Shown piece by piece: positions 9,093 through 17,289 of a stretch of DNA of 64,000 nt. The notes beneath the pieces were generated by a model that saw only the letters and a program-made list of their open reading frames with translations, searched no databases and had not been told where the DNA came from. The DNA comes from Arthrobacter sp. Lineage in GTDB: Bacteria; Actinomycetota; Actinomycetes; Actinomycetales; Micrococcaceae. Made by a program: the position numbers and the translations under genes. Every line of letters starts with the position of its first letter. Position 1 is the stretch's first letter. The DNA lies in contig NZ_JAPSHJ010000002.1 in NCBI RefSeq assembly GCF_031179985.1, positions 1-64,000 of the forward strand, written 5' to 3'.

Positions 9093-10114
9093 TCCCTCAA
9101 ATCCCGGATGGTATTCAGCATCTCTTCTGCATCCAGATCGGCTGCCCATTTGTTCCAGACGGGCTCGAGAATCTCCAGGAAGGCCTGCTCATTGATCTCG
9201 GATACCTGTACGCCGGCACCCTTCACCGCTGCGATGGCGTCCTCCTGCAGGTCCACAAAGAACTGGCGTTCGTACGTCGCAGCCTCGGTCATGGCCTCGG
9301 AGATAGCCTCCTGCTCAGCCTGGTTCAGCGTGTCCCAGAAATCTGCTGACACGATGACCGGCCGGGGCTCCGCAAGGAATGCCGCCTCCGGAGCAGTGGC
9401 ATGCTTGATCAGTTCGAAGAGCTTCAGTGAGTTGACGGAGCCCCAGTCCAGGGTTGCACCCTCGATGACTCCCGTCTGGATCCCGGTGTAGACCTCCCCA
9501 TAGGGCATTGGCGTAGGGTTCGCGCCCAGGGCCCGGAGTGCGTCCGTCAGCGCGGGATTCTCGATGGAGCGCAGCTTGAGTCCGTTGAGGTCGGAGGGTT
9601 CACTGATCGGGACATCCACTGTCTGAATGGAGCTGTCTCCCGTGCTGAACCAGTCGAGCACATGGAATTTGCCTTCGTTGCGGATGCGCTCCGCAAGCTG
9701 ATCGGCTGCCGGCGAGTCAACGATGCGCTGCATGTGCGCCTGGTCCTGGATGAGGAACGGCAATTCCAGCAGGTTCATCACCGGCGCGAGAGTTGCGAGC
9801 GCCCCGGCACCCACACCGACATGGATCGAACCGTCCAAAATCGACTCGTTGATATCACGTTCCTGGCCCAGTTGTCCGCCAGCGAAGACATCAACGGTGA
9901 TCTTGCCATCGGTCTTCTCTTCCACTACCTGCTTGAACTTTTCCGCGCCGTCAAAATAGGGGAACGATTCGGGAGTAATCAGGGCGAAGACGAGCTTCCG
10001 CTCACGAATCTCCTCAGAGTTGCCCCCTCCTGGAGCGCCACCCTGACATGCCGTGAGAACGAGTGCTGTGGCCGCGAGCATCGCTGTAGCAATGCCGTGT
10101 TTTCTGGTACGCAA
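9089..10114 (-). CDS. dctP: TRAP transporter substrate-binding lipoprotein (DctP)
   Basis: About 341 aa from a TTG start at 10112-10114, chosen because AAGGAGAGG lies 5 nt upstream; a GTG 13 codons earlier has no comparable site. The N terminus has basic residues, a hydrophobic stretch and the lipobox LTAC, so it is a secreted, lipid-anchored protein. The DctP fold is evident (GGQLGQERDINESILDG; SLKLFELIKHATAPEAAFLA). The conserved Arg that binds the substrate carboxylate is probably in KLRSIENPALTDALRALGA. Neighbours suggest that it captures the substrate of the hyu operon; TRAP substrates are usually organic acids, and the identity here is unknown. Confidence 0.93.
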   Translation of the reverse strand: MRTRKHGIATAMLAATALVLTACQGGAPGGGNSEEIRERKLVFALITPESFPYFDGAEKFKQVVEEKTDGKITVDVFAGGQLGQERDINESILDGSIHVGVGAGALATLAPVMNLLELPFLIQDQAHMQRIVDSPAADQLAERIRNEGKFHVLDWFSTGDSSIQTVDVPISEPSDLNGLKLRSIENPALTDALRALGANPTPMPYGEVYTGIQTGVIEGATLDWGSVNSLKLFELIKHATAPEAAFLAEPRPVIVSADFWDTLNQAEQEAISEAMTEAATYERQFFVDLQEDAIAAVKGAGVQVSEINEQAFLEILEPVWNKWAADLDAEEMLNTIRDLRE

Positions 10115-10206
10115 TTTTCCTCTCCTTGCACTTGATCCGTGTAGACGATTCACAGGTGCTCATGAGGGGTCGCCCAGCCGGCTGTTTTCGACGGCGGACG
10201 CGACGC

Positions 10207-11142
10207 TCAGGTGAGCAGACCTACCTCGATCAGCGTTGAACGAACCTCTTCCTTGTCTTGTTGTGTGACGGCCGGCTCGGGGGCGCGCGTGGTTCCTCCT
10301 GGTATGAGTGCCATCTGGACGAGCGCCTCCTTCACCCGGGCAATGAATGAGAATTTGGTTTGCCCCAGGTCGCGGCTGAAAGTGTTGATGAGCGGCACGA
10401 TCCTGGAGTTCATGTGCTCGACGGCCGCTGTGTGATCCCCGCTTGAGACAAGTCGGTAGAGCTGGGTCCACAAGTGAACGCCAACGTTTCCAATGCCCAC
10501 CATGGATCCCTGCGATCCATACAGCAGCATGCCAAGCAGTGTGTAGGTGTTGTTATCAGCAAACACTGCCGTCTTGCCTTGCACAGCCTTGTAGTCGGCC
10601 TCGTAGGTCTCCATCGAGGTTGCTTCCTTGATACCGATGACATGCTCGATCTCGGCCAGGCGGGCAATGGTCTTTGCCGGGTAGTTGACTCCGGACGACA
10701 CCGGATACTGGAACACTGTCATTGGCATGTCGATGCCCTCGGCGAGGTCCTTGAAGAACTTCACGACGACGTCTTCATTGTTGATGAACCCCCGCCGAAG
10801 GATGTTGTAGAACGGCGTGTTGATTTGGAGCACCGTCGCCCCGGCATCCTTGAGCTGATTGCCGAAAGAGATGGTGTCCTTGGTCGATGTGGGTTCCACT
10901 CCCGTCAGGATTGGAATCCTGCCATTGACCACCTCGGCAACTGCACTGACAACTTGCAACTGCTCCTCGCGGTTGAGGCTTGTGACCTCACCGGAATACC
11001 CACAGGTGAGTATCCCGTTTACGCCCGGAACGTTCACGACGTGGTCAACATATGACCTCAGCGAAGCGAGATCCAGTGATTCGTCGTCGTTAAAAGGCGT
11101 CACGACTGCAGTGACCACGCCCTCCAGTTTGACCTGTTCCAT
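10207..11142 (-). CDS. Dihydrodipicolinate synthase/N-acetylneuraminate lyase family protein, atypical active site
   Basis: 311 aa TIM-barrel lyase from the ATG at 11140-11142, with GAGGGA 8 nt upstream; a GTG two codons earlier is possible. The Schiff-base Lys is present in IGIKEATS near residue 167. The family GTTGE loop is GYSGE, and the catalytic Tyr position of YN(V/I)P is Phe in FQYP with a Tyr two residues later. The Arg found at position 138 in true DHDPS is Ser (PVSSG). These changes make lysine biosynthesis unlikely and fit a 2-keto-3-deoxy or hydroxy-oxo-acid aldolase or dehydratase. It leads the TRAP transporter operon, 92 nt before dctP. Confidence 0.87.
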   Translation of the reverse strand: MEQVKLEGVVTAVVTPFNDDESLDLASLRSYVDHVVNVPGVNGILTCGYSGEVTSLNREEQLQVVSAVAEVVNGRIPILTGVEPTSTKDTISFGNQLKDAGATVLQINTPFYNILRRGFINNEDVVVKFFKDLAEGIDMPMTVFQYPVSSGVNYPAKTIARLAEIEHVIGIKEATSMETYEADYKAVQGKTAVFADNNTYTLLGMLLYGSQGSMVGIGNVGVHLWTQLYRLVSSGDHTAAVEHMNSRIVPLINTFSRDLGQTKFSFIARVKEALVQMALIPGGTTRAPEPAVTQQDKEEVRSTLIEVGLLT

Positions 11143-11160
11143 GCTCACTTCCCTCTCTCA

Positions 11161-11218
11161 GCGCAATCGATTGTGCGGATTGAAAAAAGGATACCTATCA
11201 GCGTGTGCGCACTGTCAA
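11161..11218 (-). promoter_or_regulatory. Promoter and LacI-type operator of the DHDPS-like/TRAP operon
   Basis: On the minus strand a consensus -35 TTGACA occupies 11213-11218. A -10 candidate (GGTATC or TATCCT) lies around 11188-11195. The near-palindrome GCACAATCGATTGCGC (11161-11176) follows, with the central core CAATCGATTG. It differs at one base from the 16-mer of the hyuA promoter at 6065-6080. Its position downstream of the -10 would block transcription when occupied. Confidence 0.68.
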
Positions 11219-11285
11219 GAGGGCCTTTAGTCCCTCCGGGCCATGACCCTTGGCCCGCCCCTTTTGGGCCAGCCCCCTTATGGCC

Positions 11286-12590
11286 CTACGGCTCCGGAAC
11301 CACTGCTCCCGGGTTCGTCCTGGGCGCCAGCTGCTGCCGCAGCCATGCCGAAACCAGCGACTCCCAGCGCTGGGGATCAACGTTCCATTCCTTGGTGTGC
11401 CTGGCCCGGCTGAAGCTTGCGAAGGTGACCATCTCGGGGTTCTTCTCAGCGAGCTCTGCCGAAGGTCCGTAGGGCACATACTCATCGTCCACACTGTGGA
11501 TAATGAGAGTCGGAGTCCGCAGCTCGACAGCCCTCGCCACCCAGTCCATGGCTTTGAGGTCCACGGGAGCCGCGAGTCCCGTAAGCCTTCGGCCCAAGCG
11601 GTGGCTCATCATCAGCTGGCCATACCTGCCGACGCCAGACGGTATGCGATGAATTTGGGCATGGTGCGCCAGAACCTCCACCCAGTTGATCACGGGAGCA
11701 TCCAGGACCATGGCACGGATCAGGTGCCGGTAGCGCGACAAATCGGCGGCTTGAAGACAAATCGCCCCGCCCATGGACCAACCAAAAAGGACCACCTCTT
11801 TGGCGCCATTGGAGAGGGCATAAGTAATAGCAGCCTCTACGTCGCGCCATTCCGTGGAGCCGAGCCCGTACCGTCCGTCAGGTGCAGATGGTGCCAGGCC
11901 GTCATTCCGGTAGGAGATCAGGAGGCTGGTCAGGCCATGCTCCCTCGCTGTGTGGACGGCCCGTAATCCCTCCTGGCGGGTGGCTCCCCTGCCGTGCACC
12001 ATGATGGCCCAGATGTCCGTTGCCGGCCCGGCCGGAACCGTGATGGCCGGCGCTGATCCGCCGTCGACATCAATCAGCACCTCCTTTGAGGGGAGGCCGA
12101 TAGCGGCGGGATCGGGGTAGGCAACCCCACTCCACCAACCACGCCTGGCAGTGGCAAGATCACCGCTGTACACCGCCTCCACTTCACGAAGCACCGTGCG
12201 CTCCGCGGGCGAATACGACAGGATCCTGCCGATCCGGGCATGGCCGCGGCCGCTGTCAAAGAAGAGTCCGTAGACCCCTTCCACAATGGCGTCATCAGTC
12301 GCGTCGAGGATGACCTGCTGCCGGTTGCCTTCGCGAATGACGGCAAGGATTTCCTGGTTCTCGTCACGGATACGGGCAGGGGTTATCACCCTCCGCGCGA
12401 AATACAGGGCGAGGGCAGAGGAACCAGCCCCCATCAGACCTGCCAGGCTCGAACCTGCAATCACTCCGCTCAGTGCCCACTTGGCACTCAGGGACTTCGA
12501 TCCCGCCGTCGAGCGGTCTTTTGCTGAAGTGCCCGGGAAGGGGCGCAATGAAGCGCGGGGGGTCTCGGGGCGGCGCAGCAGAAATGCCAT
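11286..12590 (-). CDS. Alpha/beta hydrolase with N-terminal membrane anchor
   Basis: 434 aa. A single hydrophobic segment at about 39-64 after a basic, Ser-rich start suggests a membrane anchor, with the hydrolase probably outside. The hydrolase has MVHGRGATRQEG near 197 for the oxyanion loop and the nucleophile elbow GWSMGG at 270-275 (Ser272). A late HSVDDEYVP supplies an acidic residue, and RARHTKEWN the His. The middle resembles S9-like esterases or peptidases more than lipases. No operon partner is evident: the gene is separated from the DHDPS-like gene by 137 nt and diverges from the next gene. Substrate unknown. Confidence 0.8.
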   Translation of the reverse strand: MAFLLRRPETPRASLRPFPGTSAKDRSTAGSKSLSAKWALSGVIAGSSLAGLMGAGSSALALYFARRVITPARIRDENQEILAVIREGNRQQVILDATDDAIVEGVYGLFFDSGRGHARIGRILSYSPAERTVLREVEAVYSGDLATARRGWWSGVAYPDPAAIGLPSKEVLIDVDGGSAPAITVPAGPATDIWAIMVHGRGATRQEGLRAVHTAREHGLTSLLISYRNDGLAPSAPDGRYGLGSTEWRDVEAAITYALSNGAKEVVLFGWSMGGAICLQAADLSRYRHLIRAMVLDAPVINWVEVLAHHAQIHRIPSGVGRYGQLMMSHRLGRRLTGLAAPVDLKAMDWVARAVELRTPTLIIHSVDDEYVPYGPSAELAEKNPEMVTFASFSRARHTKEWNVDPQRWESLVSAWLRQQLAPRTNPGAVVPEP

Positions 12591-12686
12591 GCAACCATTC
12601 TTACCGCTAACTCACATCTGACACATTCCGGACATGCCGCAGCCGCATGTACTGCAGTGATGATGTGGCCGGACTAGGCTGAGGTC

Positions 12687-13178
12687 ATGAACGATCCGAT
12701 CGTCATCATGACAGAAGAACCGCTGGGTGCGGATGACCGCGTCAACATTGAACGCCTTGTGGACGGCGGTGATATTCCATTGGTGGTGCTTGTTCCGGCC
12801 AATACCGAGCGTCATATGCTCGTAGATTTCCTCGAGCACTTGTCGTTGCTGGAGATCGCCAAGGCTTTCCGGGAGTTGACAGCACACACTCCCGATCCCG
12901 AGTCTGAACGTGCTGAGGCCGCTGAGACCCTTGCTGTATCCCTTGCCGCTCTGTCCGGAGTGGGCGCAGGCGTGACAGGCGAGGTGGTGGATGGCCGCGC
13001 TGTCGACGGACTTGTGTCCAAGGTCAAGGAACTCGGTGCCAGTCAGGCTGTGGTGATTACCCGCCCCCATGCAATAGCAGACACTTTCCACACTGACTGG
13101 GCCAACAAGGCCCAGGACAGGCTGGGACTGCCTGTGCTCCATCTCTACGCAGGTTCGGGATTTATCGGCGACTCCTAG
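12687..13178 (+). CDS. Small uncharacterised protein (possible universal-stress-like fold)
   Basis: 163 aa, soluble and acidic. It begins with beta-strand-like PIVIMTEEPLG, has LVVLVPANTE near 32, a long helical, charged middle (about 45-95), and ends with AVVITRPHAIADTFHTDW and a strand LPVLHLYAGSGF. The alternation of short hydrophobic strands and helices is reminiscent of a small Rossmann-like or universal-stress protein, but no nucleotide loop is clear. The gene is followed by msrB at only 14 nt, so the two are probably co-transcribed and may share a stress-related role. Function unknown. Confidence 0.75.
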   Translation: MNDPIVIMTEEPLGADDRVNIERLVDGGDIPLVVLVPANTERHMLVDFLEHLSLLEIAKAFRELTAHTPDPESERAEAAETLAVSLAALSGVGAGVTGEVVDGRAVDGLVSKVKELGASQAVVITRPHAIADTFHTDWANKAQDRLGLPVLHLYAGSGFIGDS

Positions 13179-13192
13179 ACGTTGACCAGGGT

Positions 13193-13633
13193 ATGAGCAT
13201 TCAAGGAGACCACGGCAACAGCGAGGCGCCCGTTGCGGCCCGGACCGACGAGGAATGGCGCCGGGAACTTTCGCCGGAAGAGTACCGGGTGCTGCGCCAG
13301 GCCGGAACCGAGCGGCCCTACACCGGCGAATACTGGGACACCCACACCGAGGGCGTCTACCAGTGCCGGGCTTGCGGGACGGAACTGTTCACCAGCAAGG
13401 AAAAATTCGATTCACACTGCGGCTGGCCCTCCTTCTGGGCGCCCTTGGCGGAGGGAAAAGTACGGTACATCCACGATCGCAGCATGGGAATGGACCGTGT
13501 CGAAGTGCGCTGTGCCACCTGTGATTCGCACCTCGGGCACGTCTTCGAGGGCGAGGGTTATGAAACCCCCACAGACCAGCGCTTCTGCATCAACTCGGTT
13601 TCGCTGCGGTTGGTCAACACCGAAGAGGGCTAA
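13193..13633 (+). CDS. msrB: Peptide-methionine (R)-S-oxide reductase MsrB
   Basis: 146 aa, the normal length. MsrB reduces the R form of methionine sulfoxide in proteins. All signatures are present: two zinc CxxC pairs (CRAC near 61 and CATC near 107), the substrate-binding GWPSFWAPL, the SHLGHVFEGEGYETP stretch, and the catalytic Cys in RFCINSVSL near the end. The N-terminal EEWRRELSPEEYRVLR is also typical. It lies 14 nt downstream of the small unknown gene. Confidence 0.97.
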   Translation: MSIQGDHGNSEAPVAARTDEEWRRELSPEEYRVLRQAGTERPYTGEYWDTHTEGVYQCRACGTELFTSKEKFDSHCGWPSFWAPLAEGKVRYIHDRSMGMDRVEVRCATCDSHLGHVFEGEGYETPTDQRFCINSVSLRLVNTEEG

Positions 13634-13798
13634 AGGGCGCCGGTCCGGTTTCACCCAGCACTCCTCTTGATCTGGATGACTCTTTCTGTAGACCTTGCCC
13701 AAGACTCTCTTATGCTTGATGGGTTTTTGGATTAGGGACTCTGATTGGTTGCTACGCTCGCCGTAGAAGCACCAGCGACCAGAAAGGCCACTGCCACC

Positions 13799-15268
13799 AT
13801 GAGCATTCCCGTCATCACCAGCACCGGCGAAGCCGAGGACAAAGCAATCCAGGAAAAAGCAGACGCAGTCCAGGCGACCGCATCGTCCCAGTCTCCGGCA
13901 CCTGTCACGGCCGCGCATCCCGACTGGGTCCGGTTGAAGACGGCAGCCACAGCGCTGCAGTCTCTGCAGGCAAAGGACGGCTCACTTCCCGAAGTGGTCC
14001 ACCATACTGAAGCGGCAGCTCATGTTGCTGTTATTGTCGGGTCAATAAACGCCTTAGCGCCGTCGTTCCCTCACGACGCCGCCTATCTGGAACTCCTCGT
14101 ACAGGACTTCGACGCCTGGGCAGACGGAGGCTTTGGCGTACCTGATTTCCTCGACTCCCTGCTGGCGTTCCAACCGCAGCAGCACCGGGAAAACGGGCTT
14201 CAGCATTTGGTCGTTTTCCCCATGTACACGCAGAACGGCAGCAGCAGCCGGCTCGTCGAGGCCGTGCTGATCGAGGTCATCTGGCCTGAATTCATCGCCG
14301 ACCTTGAGGGCGGCGAGTACTCAAACAGGCTCTTTGTTCCCATCCGCTTCCTGGATTTCACCCCCGGCTACGACTCCAATTCAGCGGTCCTGTTCCCGGA
14401 AACAGTAGGCGTCCGGGAAACACCCACCTTCACCTGGGGCGCAATTTTCGCCGACCGGGAAGCCGCCAGGTTCCGTAAGGTGTTGCGCGCCGCCGCCCAA
14501 ATCACCTCGCTGGAGCTTCCGCCAGAAGCCAGGGAGTTGTTGGAAGACCAGCAACTGACGCAGGAAACCTTCGTGATGTGGGACCTGATTCACGACCGCA
14601 CGCATATGAGGGGCGATCTCCCTTTCGACCCCTTCATGATCAAGCAGCGGATGCCGTTTTTCCTGTACTCCTTGGAAGAACTGCGCTGTGACCTGACAGC
14701 GTTCCGCGAGTCCGTGAAGATTGAAAAGGACGAAAAAGCCAGCCTCGAAGCCCGTCGGCATGCCAAGCTCGTGCAGTACGCCGTGATCTTCGACCGGATC
14801 TTCCGCTTTGCCATCACCGGCAGCCGTGTCCGCAACTACGACGGCCTCGGCGGGCAACTCCTCTTTGCCTGGATGCACCAGCACCGGGTGCTGCACTGGA
14901 CCGACAGCAGCCTCAGCATCGACTGGGAGGAAGTCTCCCAGGTGGTCATCGAACTGGGGCTCCGGATCGAGGAACTGTACTGGCGCTCCATCGACCGCCC
15001 CAAAACAGCACACTGGTTGGCAGCCTATGAGCTCGTATCCGGTACCGTGACTCCTAACCCCGCGTCCGTCTGGGCCAAGGGGCCGGAAGCTTTGCCACTC
15101 GCCGGGCCACCACGTGGACTCACTGACCAGGTGCTGGACGACGAATTCCCCCTGTCCATGTTCTATGAAGCGCTGGAGAAGAAGATGCGGCCCGTCATCG
15201 AATCCACTGCCGGAATCACAGGGACGTTTACCATCACATCCAGCACGGAGGCTTTGAACGCCCTATGA
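13799..15268 (+). CDS. DUF6421 family protein
   Basis: 489 aa from the ATG at 13799 (MSIPVITSTGEAED); a TTG at 13745 would give 507 aa. AGAAAGG lies about 12 nt before the ATG. The sequence matches my memory of the actinobacterial DUF6421 family, which has no known activity. Visible features are a His/Asp-rich stretch WDLIHDRTHMRGDLPFDPF near 260, which could bind metal or form an acid-base site, and a Gly/His segment YDGLGGQLLFAWMHQHR. There is no signal peptide or membrane helix, so it is cytoplasmic. Its stop overlaps the SDR start by 4 nt, so the pair are translationally coupled. The same neighbours recur in other actinobacteria as I recall. Confidence 0.8.
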   Translation: MSIPVITSTGEAEDKAIQEKADAVQATASSQSPAPVTAAHPDWVRLKTAATALQSLQAKDGSLPEVVHHTEAAAHVAVIVGSINALAPSFPHDAAYLELLVQDFDAWADGGFGVPDFLDSLLAFQPQQHRENGLQHLVVFPMYTQNGSSSRLVEAVLIEVIWPEFIADLEGGEYSNRLFVPIRFLDFTPGYDSNSAVLFPETVGVRETPTFTWGAIFADREAARFRKVLRAAAQITSLELPPEARELLEDQQLTQETFVMWDLIHDRTHMRGDLPFDPFMIKQRMPFFLYSLEELRCDLTAFRESVKIEKDEKASLEARRHAKLVQYAVIFDRIFRFAITGSRVRNYDGLGGQLLFAWMHQHRVLHWTDSSLSIDWEEVSQVVIELGLRIEELYWRSIDRPKTAHWLAAYELVSGTVTPNPASVWAKGPEALPLAGPPRGLTDQVLDDEFPLSMFYEALEKKMRPVIESTAGITGTFTITSSTEALNAL

Positions 15269-15987
15269 AATCCGGACGCACCCTGAACGTACTCGTCACT
15301 GGTGGCAGCGGAGCCTCGGGGGTGGCGACCGCCATGGCCCTGCGGCGCGCCGGCTTCAGGGTCCTCACCGTTGGCTCGGACAAACAACGGATTGTCGCTG
15401 CAGCTGCCCAGGCGGGCGAGGGAGTCACCCCCCTCGTCTGTGATCTCGCAAACCTGGCAGAGGTCCAGGCACTGCATTCGGATGTCACGACGGCCCATGG
15501 CGGGATCGACGGCGTTATCCACCTAGTCGGCGGATGGCGCGGCGCCAATGGCATCACTACTCAGACGGACGAGGACTGGGACTTCCTGGAACGCAATGCG
15601 GTGACCACGCTCCGGAACGTTTCCAGGGTGTTCTACAACGATCTCTCAGCATCGGACACCGGGCGCTTCGCGATGGTGTCCTCCACGGCCGTGACCTCCC
15701 CCACCGCCGCAACGGCAAACTATGTGGCAGCCAAAGCGGCGGCTGAGGTTTGGACGATGGCTATGGCTCAGGGCTTCGAGACAGACAAGGACGAGAACGA
15801 GGGTCTCCGCAGTGCAGCCGTCGTGTTTGTGGTCAAGGCATTCGTCGATGACGCGATGCGGGAAAAAGCGCCAGAGCGGAAATTCCCCGGCTTCACCGAT
15901 GTCAGGGACCTTGGCGCTGCAGCCGTTGACCTGTTTCAAACGAACGCTCATGAACTGAACGGGCAGAAACTCCTGCTGGTTCCCTGA
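15265..15987 (+). CDS. SDR family oxidoreductase
   Basis: 240 aa short-chain dehydrogenase/reductase. The cofactor loop reads TGGSGASG near residue 11, a classical TGxxxGxG, and the catalytic elements are the Ser in MVSSTAVTS and Tyr-Lys in YVAAK near 152-156. An Asn/Gly stretch VIHLVGGWRG near 86 replaces the usual NNAG. Most of the family reduces carbonyls with NAD(P)H. The start overlaps the DUF6421 stop (ATGA), and a threonine-aldolase-like gene follows after a strong hairpin, which suggests one amino-acid or hydroxy-ketone pathway of unknown substrate. Confidence 0.88.
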   Translation: MKSGRTLNVLVTGGSGASGVATAMALRRAGFRVLTVGSDKQRIVAAAAQAGEGVTPLVCDLANLAEVQALHSDVTTAHGGIDGVIHLVGGWRGANGITTQTDEDWDFLERNAVTTLRNVSRVFYNDLSASDTGRFAMVSSTAVTSPTAATANYVAAKAAAEVWTMAMAQGFETDKDENEGLRSAAVVFVVKAFVDDAMREKAPERKFPGFTDVRDLGAAAVDLFQTNAHELNGQKLLLVP

Positions 15988-16038
15988 CTGCTGTCCTTCC
16001 CTGACTCGGCGGCTCTTTTCTGACTGCCCTTCGCACAC

Positions 16039-16072
16039 AGTCTGTCCTCGAAGGCACCTTCGAGGACAGACT
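16039..16072. terminator. Perfect 16-bp inverted repeat, likely terminator
   Basis: AGTCTGTCCTCGAAGG (16039-16054) is followed after two bases by its exact reverse complement (16057-16072). The RNA would form a 15-bp stem with a four-base loop, starting 52 nt after the SDR stop and ending 25 nt before the next start. There is no U tract, as is common for high-GC actinobacteria. It could also be an operator because it is so close to the aldolase-like gene. Confidence 0.65.
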
Positions 16073-16097
16073 CCCCGCGCATCCCTAAACTGAAAGT

Positions 16098-17228
16098 GTG
16101 ACCAAAGCAATGACATCCACAGTAGAGACTTCTCCCGCCTCTGCCGCTGCCGAAACCTCCACCGGAGCTCAGGAGCAGATGCAGCTGCACGATCCGTCGG
16201 TGCGCAGTTTCGCCTCGGACAACTACTCCGGTGTGCACCCTGACGTTCTGGCAGCGCTGGCAGCGGCAAACGGCGGCCATCAGGTCTCCTACGGTGAGGA
16301 TGACTACACGGCCAGGCTGCAGCTGCTGATGGAGAAGCACTTCGGTGAGGGCATCGAATGCTTTCCTGTTTTCAATGGAACAGGGGCCAACGTTCTCTCC
16401 CTGCAGTCTCTCCTGCCCCGCTGGGGCGCAGTGATCTGCGCCGCCACAGCCCACATCAATATGGACGAAAACGGGGCCCCGGAAAGAGTGGGCGGCATCA
16501 AGCTGCTCGCGGTGCCCACGGCCGACGGCAAATTGACTCCCGAGATCATCGACCGCGAGGCGTGGGGTTGGGGAGATGAACACCGCGCCCAGCCGCTGGC
16601 CGTGTCCATCACCCAAACGACTGAAATGGGGACCTGCTACACCCCTGAGGAAGTCCGGGCCATTGCCGAACACGTCCATGCCAAGGGCATGAAGCTGCAC
16701 ATGGACGGAGCCCGCCTTGCCAATGCGGCAGCCCATCTCCAGGTTCCGCTGCGGGCCTTTACGCGCGACGCCGGGGTGGACATCCTCTCGTTTGGCGGAA
16801 CCAAGAATGGTCTGCTTTTCGGGGAAGTAGTGGTGTCACTGAATCCGGAAGCTTCCAGCGGCCTGATCTATCTCCGCAAAATGAACATGCAGCTCGCGTC
16901 CAAGATGCGCTTCTTGTCAGCGCAGTTCATTGCCCTGCTTGAAGGCGATCTGTGGCTACGGTCGGCGGCGCAGGCAAACGCCATGGCTGCGAGGTTGCGC
17001 GCTGGGGTAGAGGATATTGACGGCGTCGAACCCACCCAAAAAACCGAGTCCAACGGCGTCTTTGCCGTCCTGCCTGCGGCAGTGGCGGACAGGCTGCGGA
17101 AATCGTTCAGGTTCTATGACTGGAACGAGGCAACCCGCGAGGTCCGATGGATGTGCTCGTTTGACACCACCGAAGAAGACGTGGACTCCTTCGTCGCCGC
17201 CATTAAACGGGAGTTGACTGCCGGTTGA
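16098..17228 (+). CDS. Threonine aldolase / beta-eliminating lyase family PLP enzyme
   Basis: 376 aa (GTG start; an ATG four codons later is the alternative). This is a fold-type I PLP enzyme. It has FASDNYSGVHPDVLAAL near 35, then YGEDDYTARL, FNGTGANVLSLQ near 91 for phosphate binding, LHMDGARLANAA near 199 with the Asp that pairs with the pyridine nitrogen, and SFGGTKNG near 232 with the Schiff-base Lys. Family members cleave L-threonine or allo-threonine to glycine and acetaldehyde, or catalyse beta-elimination. Its recurrence beside DUF6421 and the SDR suggests a dedicated pathway; this is inference. Confidence 0.88.
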   Translation: MTKAMTSTVETSPASAAAETSTGAQEQMQLHDPSVRSFASDNYSGVHPDVLAALAAANGGHQVSYGEDDYTARLQLLMEKHFGEGIECFPVFNGTGANVLSLQSLLPRWGAVICAATAHINMDENGAPERVGGIKLLAVPTADGKLTPEIIDREAWGWGDEHRAQPLAVSITQTTEMGTCYTPEEVRAIAEHVHAKGMKLHMDGARLANAAAHLQVPLRAFTRDAGVDILSFGGTKNGLLFGEVVVSLNPEASSGLIYLRKMNMQLASKMRFLSAQFIALLEGDLWLRSAAQANAMAARLRAGVEDIDGVEPTQKTESNGVFAVLPAAVADRLRKSFRFYDWNEATREVRWMCSFDTTEEDVDSFVAAIKRELTAG

Positions 17229-17289
17229 TCAAAGAACCACGACGGCGAGTCTGCAGGAAAATGCTCCGGCCCTTGCGTACCCTGCGAAG

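Noticed and set aside
7228..10114. Assigning a C4-dicarboxylate substrate to the TRAP transporter
   Set aside because: DctPQM names are structural; binding-site residues cannot be matched to a specific acid by eye.
11222..11285. A terminator-like GGCCC...GGGCC hairpin near the hydrolase stop
   Set aside because: The stem is only five bases and sits in a generally GC-rich run; it could arise by chance.
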